NCBI RefSeq assembly: GCF_000015565.1
Contig: NC_008786.1
Span: 1,860,001-1,924,000 of the forward strand
Reading direction: 5' to 3'
DNA from: Verminephrobacter eiseniae EF01-2
GTDB taxonomy: Bacteria > Pseudomonadota > Gammaproteobacteria > Burkholderiales > Burkholderiaceae_C
Length of the DNA: 64,000 nt
The position numbers were made by a program, and so were the translations under genes. Position 1 is the first letter of the stretch; each line of letters opens with the position of its first letter. The notes under the pieces were generated by a model. That model ran no database searches and had not been told where the DNA came from. It saw only the letters and a program-made list of their open reading frames with translations. Below, in pieces: positions 1 to 8,092 of this stretch.

Positions 1-492
1 AGCCAGACAGGACTCGGGCAGCATGTGGTCGATGACCTCGACCGCGTCATGTTCGAGGATGCGGATGTTGGTCAGGCCGTGCTCTGCGATGCGCTTGAGC
101 AGAGCGCCGACACCGGGCCTGTGCACCTCGCAGCACAGGAAGTCGTCCTGCGGCCGCACCCGGGCGATATGGGCCGTGGCCTCGCCCATGCCAAAGCCGA
201 TTTCCAGCACCAGCGGGGCGTCGCGGCCAAACCAGGCGCCGGCAGCGGGTGCAGCAGGCGCAATAGGTGCAATAGGTGCAATAGGTGCATAAGGCACGAC
301 GAAACGCGGCCCCAGGTCTTCAAAGGCCCTGGCCTGGGCGGCCGTGGTGCGGCCTGCGCGGCGCACGAAGCTCTTGATGGTTTGGGGATGGGCGACATCG
401 GCCGGGGCGCCGCCCCGAGGGACGGCCGGGGCAACTCCCCGGGAACCGGTGGCCGCGCCCCGGGATGCACTGGCAGTGGTCAGTTCGGTCAC
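1..492 (-). CDS. trmB: tRNA (guanine-N7-)-methyltransferase TrmB, 3' part missing
   Basis: SAM-dependent methyltransferase that makes m7G46 in the variable loop of tRNAs. The minus strand reads about 164 codons from a GTG (490-492) and leaves the window at base 1, so the C-terminus is absent. Visible are the family signature [11 protein letters not shown] near residue 39, a proline/alanine-rich linker, then the SAM-binding segment [12 protein letters not shown] and the CEVH and [12 protein letters not shown] segments. I chose GTG because no ATG lies in frame upstream and the N-terminus then resembles relatives as I remember them; no good Shine-Dalgarno sequence precedes it. The linker carries a perfect 9-bp tandem repeat (three units near 262-289) read as repeated A-P-I. 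Recognition is firm, the exact start less so. Confidence 0.88.
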   Translation of the reverse strand, partial: MTELTTASASRGAATGSRGVAPAVPRGGAPADVAHPQTIKSFVRRAGRTTAAQARAFEDLGPRFVVPYAPIAPIAPIAPAAPAAGAWFGRDAPLVLEIGFGMGEATAHIARVRPQDDFLCCEVHRPGVGALLKRIAEHGLTNIRILEHDAVEVIDHMLPESCLA

Positions 493-625
493 GATGGGCC
501 ATTGTAATTTCGGCGCCATACGGCAACGCACCGGCCGTGTGCGTCAGCGACGCAAATGTTGTGTGGATCTGCAAATGGCGCGGATCGGGCGGAGGGCGGC
601 CAGGGTGCGCCAGGATCAATCAGGA

Positions 626-2887
626 TCAATCGGGAAAAGGGCGCGCGTCGAGAAAGCGGCGCAAGACGTTCTCGGTCAGTCGGGAGATGTTGTTGGCATA
701 GCCGTTGTGCGACAGCGCGCCCGCATAGGCGATCGACCCCACGCTGAAGACCGCGCCGCCCTGGCCGCTCTCGAAGAACACGATGTCGCTGCGCACCAGG
801 GGGCACAGGTTGCCGGTGGTTCCCATGAAGTTGAACAGCATGTCCTCGACCACCAGCACATGGGCCTCGGTGTGCGGGCCGGAACTGGCCAGCACCACTG
901 CATGGCGCGGCGAACCCCGGGCGACATCATGGCGATCGACCTCCATCCCCGCAGCGCCCCCGCCGATCAGGCCGAAATCGCCCAGAATCTCGTCGTCGAT
1001 GCCGGCAAAGGCAAAGGCCACGCGCGGATCGCTGCGGGAGGCCTGCGAGCGGCGGTACGGCGAGGATTCATCGAAGCCCTGGGCCGCGAAACCGACGCCC
1101 ACCAGATGGTTCGGCGCGCGCTGGCCCTGCCTGCGCCACAGCCCCCCGTACTCGCCGGTGAAGGCGTGGTAATACTCGCCCGTCGGCGGTTCCCAGGCGC
1201 GGCTGCCGCCTTCGGCGCGGCGCGTCTCGATGATTCCGGCGACGGTGTCGTTGAAGGCGATGCGCCAGTAAAAGCCGTTGCCCCCCATGTACATCAGGCG
1301 GCCACCGCTGCGCGTGAAGTCGAAGACCGCCTGCCACATGGCCGTCGAGTAGTACTCCGGATGGGTGGCCGTCATCACCACCTGGTATTGCGCCAGCAGC
1401 GCGTTGCCTTGCTGGTGCAGGTCTTCGTCGGTGACCACGTCGTAGTCCAGGCCCAGGTGTTCGAGCCAGTCGGTGATATGCGTGTCGGCGTTGAATTGCC
1501 AGAGGTTCGAGGGCCGCGCGCCGTGGTTCGATTCCAGCTTCGGACGCAGATTGAGCATCGGGCGCAGGCGCGACGAGTAATAGACGCCGCTGCCGTCCGA
1601 ATGCAGGTCGTACAGCGAGTGGCCGTACTCGCGGTGCTCGTTGAGGAAAACCTGGTGCGGATGGAGCACCAGCGCGCGGTTCAGATGCAGTTCGACAAGC
1701 CCGTCGTTGGTGCCGAAATGCTCGTTGGCGTAGGCCATGTAGGTGGCCAGCGGGAACAGGTAGAGCAGCTTGGCGCGCCGGGCGCCCGGCGCCGGCTTGA
1801 CGACGAAGACCACGAACTGCTCTTGCCCATGGGAGCACAGCCGAAAGGCGTAGATGCCGCTTTTGAGCGCTTGCGGCACGACATAGGCCAGATCGACCAG
1901 CCACCCGGCATCGTGCAGGTCGTCGTCGTGAAAATGAACGGCGCTCCACTGCGCCGGCTGCTCGCGCCAGCAATGCTGCTCGCCGCTGAAGTTGTGGCCG
2001 GTGACGGCGCGTGTCGGCATGTTGACGAAGCGGCCATCGAGGCCGGCCCCGCTGGTGTCGTAGAAACGATCGGTTTGCATGCCGATGGAAAAGTCCCAGG
2101 CGCCGATCAGGCAGGCTTTTTGCGCATCGCTCCAGGCATCGCTTTGCAGGCCCCGCAGCGCGGCCAGATCGAGGGCGGCATCGAGCGCGCGCGGGCGGTC
2201 GATCTTGCCGTTGAAGTGGTCGCTGGCGCAGGGGCGTCCGGCGTCCTGTCCGCGCCATGTCGCCGCCAGGCTCAGCGGGATGCCCGCCGCCAGCCCCGGC
2301 GTGCCCGCGAAGGGCCGAGGGCAGGGCCGTTGGCGCACATCCTGGTCGGCCAGCGTCGGAGTCGGCGCCAGCGGTATCTGCCAGACCGACAGCAGGCCAT
2401 TGCTGGCGTCGCAACTGCCGGCAACGAAGTACCACTGCCCGGCAAGCAGGGGCCGGCGGCTGGCCACGCTGTGCGTCTGTTCGGCAGTGCGGACCTCGAA
2501 CAGCGTGCGGCCGGCGGCGTCGATGCCCAGCAGCACGCCGTGCCCGGTGTGCGGATCGAACCTGGAAATGATCGCCTGCCGACCCTTGCCGGGCGTGGTC
2601 GGGCAGATGAATGCCTGAAAGGTCAGCGACCGGCCCGGCGACCATGCCGGCATGCGCTCGACGAGGCCGAACGAGCCCGCCAGAATGCGCTGCGGCCGGC
2701 CCGGCAGTTCGCGCCGGATGCCGTCGGTCGGCAATATCTTCAGTTGCGGCGCGGCCGGACTGGTGTCGCCATGCACCACCTTGACGACCTCCACCTGGTA
2801 GCTGGGGTACTCGCAATGGACCATCAGTTGCACCGTCTGGCCCGGGCAGACGCTGACTTGATCGACGTAGGCAGTGATGTGGAGCAT
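626..2887 (-). CDS. dmfA2: N,N-dimethylformamidase large subunit (DMFase-like)
   Basis: 753 aa; the known large (beta) subunits are about 760 aa. The family hydrolyses N,N-dimethylformamide to dimethylamine and formate with a mononuclear iron held by two tyrosines and a glutamate. Candidate ligands are the Tyr of TYMAYAN (residue about 386), a Tyr of GVYYSS (about 436) and the Glu of HPEYYS (about 511); their spacing fits the published set as I recall it. The middle region around 60-240 looks like a LamG/concanavalin-type fold. A longer open frame runs upstream, but the ATG at 2885-2887, 59 bp after the small-subunit stop, gives a clean family N-terminus (MLHITAYVDQ). Cytoplasmic, no signal peptide. 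Translated from the same strand as dmfA1, so almost certainly one operon. Substrate could be another small formamide. Confidence 0.85.
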   Translation of the reverse strand: MLHITAYVDQVSVCPGQTVQLMVHCEYPSYQVEVVKVVHGDTSPAAPQLKILPTDGIRRELPGRPQRILAGSFGLVERMPAWSPGRSLTFQAFICPTTPGKGRQAIISRFDPHTGHGVLLGIDAAGRTLFEVRTAEQTHSVASRRPLLAGQWYFVAGSCDASNGLLSVWQIPLAPTPTLADQDVRQRPCPRPFAGTPGLAAGIPLSLAATWRGQDAGRPCASDHFNGKIDRPRALDAALDLAALRGLQSDAWSDAQKACLIGAWDFSIGMQTDRFYDTSGAGLDGRFVNMPTRAVTGHNFSGEQHCWREQPAQWSAVHFHDDDLHDAGWLVDLAYVVPQALKSGIYAFRLCSHGQEQFVVFVVKPAPGARRAKLLYLFPLATYMAYANEHFGTNDGLVELHLNRALVLHPHQVFLNEHREYGHSLYDLHSDGSGVYYSSRLRPMLNLRPKLESNHGARPSNLWQFNADTHITDWLEHLGLDYDVVTDEDLHQQGNALLAQYQVVMTATHPEYYSTAMWQAVFDFTRSGGRLMYMGGNGFYWRIAFNDTVAGIIETRRAEGGSRAWEPPTGEYYHAFTGEYGGLWRRQGQRAPNHLVGVGFAAQGFDESSPYRRSQASRSDPRVAFAFAGIDDEILGDFGLIGGGAAGMEVDRHDVARGSPRHAVVLASSGPHTEAHVLVVEDMLFNFMGTTGNLCPLVRSDIVFFESGQGGAVFSVGSIAYAGALSHNGYANNISRLTENVLRRFLDARPFPD

Positions 2888-2946
2888 GGCGGTCTTTCTG
2901 CACGAAACGGGAGGGACCGGGACGCGGCAGGCGCTGCGCGCGCCGG

Positions 2947-3267
2947 CTACCCGGCAGGCAGCGCGTAGCCGAGCCGGGCCCGGACGCGGTGCCGGAAGAT
3001 TGCGCGCTCGGCGTCGTCGATGTCGTGGTAAGTCTCCTCCAGGCGCGACATCGGCAGGCCGCGGCCGTTCATCCGGACCAACTGCCACTCCTTGTGGGGC
3101 ACGGTGCACAGCAGCGCCAGCTTGCCCTGCATGGGGTCGCTGCGCAGCCAGTTGATCAGGCGCTGCAAGGCCGGGCTGTGCTGCCCCGTGGTCTTGACGC
3201 AGAACTCGCGATAAAGGGCTTGCAGATGCTCGCCTTGCCGCCACTCGGCGGGCACATAGGGATTCAT
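2947..3267 (-). CDS. dmfA1: N,N-dimethylformamidase small subunit
   Basis: 106 aa, charged and soluble, lying directly upstream of the large subunit on the same strand, the order known for DMFase genes. Residues such as LQRLINWLRSD and HKEWQLVRMNGRG match the small alpha subunit, which has no catalytic residues and packs on the large chain. Known small subunits are about 130 aa, so this one is short by roughly 25 residues. The ATG at 3265-3267 follows a weak GAGGTG ribosome site. Its upstream region is shared with the divergent ABC operon and holds the TTCGGTCA motif at 3291-3298 in reverse. Confidence 0.75.
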   Translation of the reverse strand: MNPYVPAEWRQGEHLQALYREFCVKTTGQHSPALQRLINWLRSDPMQGKLALLCTVPHKEWQLVRMNGRGLPMSRLEETYHDIDDAERAIFRHRVRARLGYALPAG

Positions 3268-3394
3268 GCGCTGTCACCTCGTCGTCATTCTGACCGAACG
3301 GCCATTTTCTGGATGATCCATCAAAACCGCTGAAAGATGTGTGCGTTCGGCGCAGATTTGGCCTTTCCCAGGGTAATCACGGAGGGGCTTGCTG

Positions 3395-3427
3395 TTTTTC
3401 TGATTGACTTTTCGGTCAATGGAAAAA
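3395..3427. promoter_or_regulatory. 33-bp dyad, probable operator in the dmfA1 / ABC divergent region
   Basis: Left arm TTTTTC-TG-ATTGAC (3395-3408) and right arm GTCAAT-G-GAAAAA (3415-3427) are inverted copies around a 6-nt centre, differing only by one extra base. The octamer TTCGGTCA occurs inside it (3411-3418), again at 3433-3440, and in reverse at 3291-3298. This is a typical layout for a repressor site; the DeoR-type gene closing the downstream operon is the obvious candidate ligand, which is inference. Arms are A/T-rich with no GC stem and U-tract, so it is not a good terminator. Confidence 0.55.
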
Positions 3428-3517
3428 TACCATTCGGTCACTCATCGCGGTCACTCGCCGATCACCATCGATCCTCCATCGGGCACCTCCCTCCACCCCT
3501 TTGCTGACAGGAAAGCC

Positions 3518-4561
3518 ATGTACGGATGCCGCAAACTCTCGCTGTCAGCGCTGCTGGCGGCCACGCTGTCGATGCTCGCGGCGCCCGCGCCCGCTGCCGC
3601 AGACAAGACCCCGGTGCTGGGCATCGTGGCCATCGACCTGCAAAACTCGTTCTTCGTGCGCATGCGCCAGGCCGGCGACGAGGCGGCCAAGGACTACGGG
3701 GTCAAGACGATCTGGCAAGGCTCGGAGGGCAGCCTGGAAAAGCAGGTCTCGAACATCGAGAACTTCGTCAACCAGGGCGTGGACATCATCTTGGTGGACC
3801 CGCTCGATCGCGCGGCCATTGCCAGCGCCGTGCAAAAGGCCAAGGCCCGGGGCATCCCGGTCATCGCGATGGGCAACAAGGTCGATGGCCACTGGAACTA
3901 CAACACGCTCTACCCCGATTACCCGAACATGAGCATGGTCGCGCGTGCGCTGGGCAAGCAGCTCGACGGCAAGGGCGAGGTGGCGCTGCTGATCGGCGGC
4001 AAGGGCAACCATGTGTCCGACACGCGCGAGCAGGCGTTTCGCGACGTGATGAAAAAGGAGTTCCCCGGCATCCGGCTCGTCGGCGTCGAACCGACCAACT
4101 GGGACAGTTCCCGCTCGGCCAACGCGATGCAGACCTGGCTGTCGACTTACCCCCAGCTCAGGGGCGTAGGCTGCTTTGCCGATTCGATCTGCATCGCGGC
4201 CAAGGCCATCGCCGATGCCAGCGGCCGCAAACTGGTCTTTGCCAGCTATGAGGGCGATCCGGAAATGTTCCCCAGCGTGGCCGATGGCTCGACGGTCATC
4301 GACGTGCTCAACGGCGCCTACCGGGTGGGCTACTGGAACATCGCTGCGGCCGCGCGCATCGTGCGCGGCGCCAAGTACGGCGTCGACCTGTTCATGCCCA
4401 CCTACTTCGTGATGTCCGACAAGACTGCCGGCGCGCTCAAGGCCAAGGGGCTGGAACTGCCCTTCATCACCCCGGAAAGAGCCAAGGTCGAGGCGCTGAA
4501 CTACCGCGCCCAGATGGGGCCCGGGCAGCCCGATTCGGCGCTGTCCGTGGGCGGCCAGTAG
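3518..4561 (+). CDS. Ribose/polyol-type ABC transporter, periplasmic binding protein
   Basis: 347 aa. An N-terminal Sec signal (MYGCRKLSLSALLAATLSML, cleavage near APAAA-DK) precedes a Peripla_BP_4 domain like RbsB: VLGIVAIDLQNSFF, GVDIILVDPLDRAA, KGEVALLIGGKGN and a late VIDVLNGAYRVGYW. The open frame extends to 3404, but that start would put 38 residues before the signal peptide and would lie in the dyad; the ATG at 3518-3520 has CAGGAAA just upstream. First gene of an operon with a permease-ATPase fusion, a second permease, two FAD enzymes, an FGGY kinase and a DeoR regulator. The ligand is probably a small polyol or sugar; the sequence does not say which. Confidence 0.85.
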   Translation: MYGCRKLSLSALLAATLSMLAAPAPAAADKTPVLGIVAIDLQNSFFVRMRQAGDEAAKDYGVKTIWQGSEGSLEKQVSNIENFVNQGVDIILVDPLDRAAIASAVQKAKARGIPVIAMGNKVDGHWNYNTLYPDYPNMSMVARALGKQLDGKGEVALLIGGKGNHVSDTREQAFRDVMKKEFPGIRLVGVEPTNWDSSRSANAMQTWLSTYPQLRGVGCFADSICIAAKAIADASGRKLVFASYEGDPEMFPSVADGSTVIDVLNGAYRVGYWNIAAAARIVRGAKYGVDLFMPTYFVMSDKTAGALKAKGLELPFITPERAKVEALNYRAQMGPGQPDSALSVGGQ

Positions 4562-4581
4562 AGAGCGCGCGCGCAGCCGCC

Positions 4582-7131
4582 ATGGCCGACGCGGGCACCG
4601 ATGCGGGCACCACGGCATGGCCTTGGCGCGCCACGGTGCGCCCGATGGTGCGCGGGATGGAGCGCGAGCTTGCGCTGCTCGCCCTCGTGCTGCTGGTGCT
4701 CGCCGGCTTTGGCGCGACCGCGCCGCAGTACCTGTCGCTGTCGAACCTGCTGAACATCGGGCAGCAGACGGCGGTGATTGCCTGCGTGGCCTATGCGATG
4801 ACGGCGGTCATCATCTGCAAAGGCGTCGATATTTCCGTCGGCAGCACGCTGGCCGCCAGCAGTGTGATCGCTGCGCTGGCGCTGCAATCGGCCGGCCTGC
4901 CGGGCTGGCTCGGGATCGTGCTGGTGATCGCCGTGGGGGCCGCGTTCGGCCTGCTCGGCGGGGTGCTGGTCAGCTACGCGGGCATCAGTGCGCTGGTGGC
5001 GACGCTGGCGGTCAGCGCGCTGGCGCGCGGCATGGCCTTGAGCGCTTCAGGCTCCCGATCGGTGGCGGTCGATAGCGCGCTCTATCTGTGGTTCGGCCGG
5101 GGGACGCTGGCCGGCGTTCCGGTCAGTTTCCTGATCGCCATCCTGCTGGCCGGGCTGTGGTGCGTGCTGTTGCAGCGCACGGTGTTCGGGCGCTGGGTCT
5201 ATGCCAGCGGGGGCAACGAAGACGCGGCCCGGGCCTCGCTGATTCCGGTGCGCGCCGTGCGCCTGATGACCTATGTGCTCGCCGGGGCCAGCGCCGGCAT
5301 CGGCGCGCTGCTGACCACGGGCCGGGTCGGCTCGGCCCAGCCGCTGGCGGGCGCCGGGCTGGAGTTCGCGGCCATCACTGCGGCCATCGTCGGCGGCAGC
5401 CGGCTCTCGGGCGGCCATGGCTCCATCATCGGCACGGCCCTGGGCGCGCTGCTGCTGGGCGCGGTCAACACCGGCCTGTCGTTCTTGCAGGTGTCGCAGC
5501 AGGTCAATTACTTCGTGACCGGCGCTTTCGTGATCGCCGCCATGGCGGCGAGCCAAAGGGATGCGCTGGCGCGGCGGGGCCCGGGCTTCGTGCGCCGCCA
5601 CAGGAGCGTGCCGCAGCCGGTTCCGGTGGCCGGCCCGGCCCGGCCCCGCCGGCTGGAACTGCGCGCCATCGGCAAGCGTTTCGGCGCCGTGCAGGCGCTG
5701 GCGCAGGTCTCGATGCAGTTGCGCGCGGGCGAGGTGCTGGCGCTGGTGGGCGAAAACGGCGCCGGCAAGTCGACGCTGGTCAAACTGCTCTCGGGCATCC
5801 ATCAGCCGGAGCAGGGGACGCTGCTGCTCGACGGCCGCGTGCTCGAACTGGCCAGCGCGCAGCACAGCCGCGCTGCGGGCATCGCCGTGATCCACCAGCA
5901 TTTCAGCCTGATCCCGGACCTGACGGTGGCGGAAAACCTGGCGCTGGCCCTTGGACGATTGCCGACGCGCTGGGGGTTCACGCTCGACCGCGCGGCGATG
6001 CGCCGGCGCGCGCTGCAAGTGCTGGCCGATCTGCAACTGCCGGTGGCCCCGGAGCAAGTCGTCGCGCGCCTGACGATAGGGCAATGCCAGATGGTCGAGA
6101 TCGCCAAGGCCACGCTGGCCGATGCCTGGCTCATCGTGATGGACGAGCCGACCAGCGCCTTGACGAACCACGAGCGCGACCAGCTCTACCGCCTGGTCGG
6201 CCAGTTGCAGCAGCGCGGCTGCGCGGTGCTCTACATCTCGCACAAGATGCAGGAGATCTACCGGCTGGCGCAACGCGCCGTGGTCTTGCGCGACGGCCGC
6301 GTCGTGGGCGAGGCCGACCTGCGGCACACCGACGCGCCCGCGCTGATACGGATGATGGTTGGCCGGCAGATACAGGAGGTGTTTCCGTTTCGCCCGGCGC
6401 AGGCGGGCAACGCGGTGCTGGAGGTCAGGCAACTGTCCGACCGGGCGCTGCTCAGGGGCATAGACCTGCAGGTGCGCAGCGGCGAGCTGGTCGCGCTGAC
6501 CGGGTTGATGGGCAGCGGCAGAACCGAACTGCTGCGCTGCATCGCCGGGTTTGCGCGCTTTGCCGAGGGCCGCGTCACCATCGGCGGCGCGGCGCTGCGC
6601 AGCGGCAGCGCCGCGCATGCAGCCGGCCTGGGCGTGGCCTATGTGCCGGAAGACCGGCACAAGGAGGGCCTGGTTGCCAGCCTGTCCGTCAAGGACAACC
6701 TGGGCCTGCGCTGGATCAGCGCGAACAGTCGCGCCGGCTTTGTCCAGGTGGGCAAGCTGGGCCGGCTGGCCGAACGGCTGATCGCCCGGCTCGATGTGCG
6801 CCCGCCCGATGCCGAGCGCCTGGCGGGCCAGCTCTCGGGCGGCAACCAGCAAAAAGTCGTGCTGGGCAAATGGCTCGCCACTGCGCCCCGGCTGCTCTTG
6901 CTCGACGAGCCGACCAACGGCGTCGATGTGGGCGCCAAGTTCGAGCTGCACCAGTTGATCGCCGATCTGAAAGAGCAGGGCCTGGCCATCCTGATGGTCT
7001 CCAGCGAGTTGCCCGAGGTCTTGGGCGTGGCCGACCGCATCGTGGTGCTCAGCGGCGGTCGCGTGGCCGGCGAACTGGCGCGCGGCGCCACCGAGGAGCA
7101 GGTCACCCGCCTGGCATTCGAGCATGCGTAG
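4582..7131 (+). CDS. Fused ABC permease (RbsC-like) and tandem ATPase (RbsA-like)
   Basis: 849 aa. Residues about 25-325 form an RbsC/BPD_transp_2 permease with around nine hydrophobic segments and the family pattern VDISVGST and GLEFAAITAAIVGG. A short Pro/Arg linker leads to two ABC domains starting near 353. The first has Walker A GENGAGKST at about 390-398, IGQCQMVEIAKA in place of a canonical LSGGQ signature, and the Walker B segment LIVMDEPTSAL. The second has a degenerate P-loop (LMGSGRTELL), a good LSGGNQQK signature and LLLDEPTNGVDV. This asymmetry is normal for RbsA. Normally RbsA and RbsC are separate chains, so this is a fusion. The gap to the binding protein is 20 bp; the next gene overlaps by 8 nt. 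Confidence 0.88.
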   Translation: MADAGTDAGTTAWPWRATVRPMVRGMERELALLALVLLVLAGFGATAPQYLSLSNLLNIGQQTAVIACVAYAMTAVIICKGVDISVGSTLAASSVIAALALQSAGLPGWLGIVLVIAVGAAFGLLGGVLVSYAGISALVATLAVSALARGMALSASGSRSVAVDSALYLWFGRGTLAGVPVSFLIAILLAGLWCVLLQRTVFGRWVYASGGNEDAARASLIPVRAVRLMTYVLAGASAGIGALLTTGRVGSAQPLAGAGLEFAAITAAIVGGSRLSGGHGSIIGTALGALLLGAVNTGLSFLQVSQQVNYFVTGAFVIAAMAASQRDALARRGPGFVRRHRSVPQPVPVAGPARPRRLELRAIGKRFGAVQALAQVSMQLRAGEVLALVGENGAGKSTLVKLLSGIHQPEQGTLLLDGRVLELASAQHSRAAGIAVIHQHFSLIPDLTVAENLALALGRLPTRWGFTLDRAAMRRRALQVLADLQLPVAPEQVVARLTIGQCQMVEIAKATLADAWLIVMDEPTSALTNHERDQLYRLVGQLQQRGCAVLYISHKMQEIYRLAQRAVVLRDGRVVGEADLRHTDAPALIRMMVGRQIQEVFPFRPAQAGNAVLEVRQLSDRALLRGIDLQVRSGELVALTGLMGSGRTELLRCIAGFARFAEGRVTIGGAALRSGSAAHAAGLGVAYVPEDRHKEGLVASLSVKDNLGLRWISANSRAGFVQVGKLGRLAERLIARLDVRPPDAERLAGQLSGGNQQKVVLGKWLATAPRLLLLDEPTNGVDVGAKFELHQLIADLKEQGLAILMVSSELPEVLGVADRIVVLSGGRVAGELARGATEEQVTRLAFEHA

Positions 7132-8092
7132 CAAACTCCTGAACCTGGCGCTGGATCAGGCCCCCTGGCTGGTGCTGCTGGCGCTGCTGGCCGCCTTCGG
7201 CATGGCCGACGCGCGTATCGTCGCGCGCGAGCACCTGTGGGTCTTGTTGCAGCAGGCCACGCCGGTCGCGATGCTGGGCATGGCGGTGTTCTGGATTTTG
7301 CTGACCGGCGACATCGACCTGTCTGCCGGCCACTGCGTCGCGCTCAGCGCCGTCACGATGGGGACGCTGCTGTCTGCCGGCATGGCGCTGACGACGGCGC
7401 TGGGCACCGGCTTGGCCTGCTGCCTGCTGGTCGGCTGCCTGAACGGCCTGCTGGTGGCCTGGCTGCGCATCCCCTCGTTCATTGCGACGCTGGCCAGCAT
7501 GCTGATGGTGCAGGGCGCCACCCTGATCGTGGCGACCACCGGCACCATCCTGGTACTCGACCCCGCATTGCGTGCTTTTGGCGCCGGCGCCGGCGCCGGC
7601 CTGCAACCGACGATCGGCTTTACCGGCGCCGTCGCGGTTGTCTCCTGGTGGCTGTCCCGGCAGACCCGCTTTGGCCTGAAGACCTTTGCCGTCGGCTCGC
7701 ACCCGGCGCGCGCCGAACTGGCGGGCATGTCGGTGGGGCGGCAAAAATTCGGCGTATTCCTGCTGTCCTCGGTGTATGTCTTTTTCACTGCGGTGATCAT
7801 CATCGCCCGGGTGCCGGTGGTCAATCCGGGTGTCGGCGGCGTCAGCCTGCTGCTCGATGCCATCGCTGCTGCCGTCATCGGCGGCACCAGCTTGCTCGGC
7901 GGCCGGGGCCGGGTCGGCGGCGTGGTCTGCGGCGCCATCACGATCAGCCTGCTGACGGCGGCGCTGCGCGTGCTCGGCATCGAGCCTTCGAGCCTGGACC
8001 TGTGCAAAGGCTCGATCATCGTGCTGATCTTGCTGGGCGAGCGCGGCCTTCATGCGCTGCGCGCGCTGGCGCACGGGCGCTTCGATGTCTGA
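7124..8092 (+). CDS. Second ABC permease, RbsC/BPD_transp_2 family
   Basis: 322 aa integral membrane protein with eight to ten hydrophobic stretches. Family landmarks are ILLTGDIDLSAGHCVALSA, NGLLVAWLRIPSFIATLASM and GGVSLLLDAIAAAVIGGTSLLGGRG near the C-terminus. The ATG at 7124 lies inside the end of the fusion gene (overlap ATGCGTAG, 8 nt), indicating translational coupling. With the permease half of the preceding protein it would form a heterodimeric channel served by the tandem ATPase. The following dehydrogenase also overlaps it by 8 nt. Confidence 0.88.
   Translation: MRSKLLNLALDQAPWLVLLALLAAFGMADARIVAREHLWVLLQQATPVAMLGMAVFWILLTGDIDLSAGHCVALSAVTMGTLLSAGMALTTALGTGLACCLLVGCLNGLLVAWLRIPSFIATLASMLMVQGATLIVATTGTILVLDPALRAFGAGAGAGLQPTIGFTGAVAVVSWWLSRQTRFGLKTFAVGSHPARAELAGMSVGRQKFGVFLLSSVYVFFTAVIIIARVPVVNPGVGGVSLLLDAIAAAVIGGTSLLGGRGRVGGVVCGAITISLLTAALRVLGIEPSSLDLCKGSIIVLILLGERGLHALRALAHGRFDV

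Noticed and set aside
344..2968. 874-codon open frame on the plus strand opposite dmfA2
   Set aside because: Shadow of the GC-rich dmfA2 gene: Arg/Ala/Gly-rich translation with no domain. The minus-strand protein has clear family motifs.
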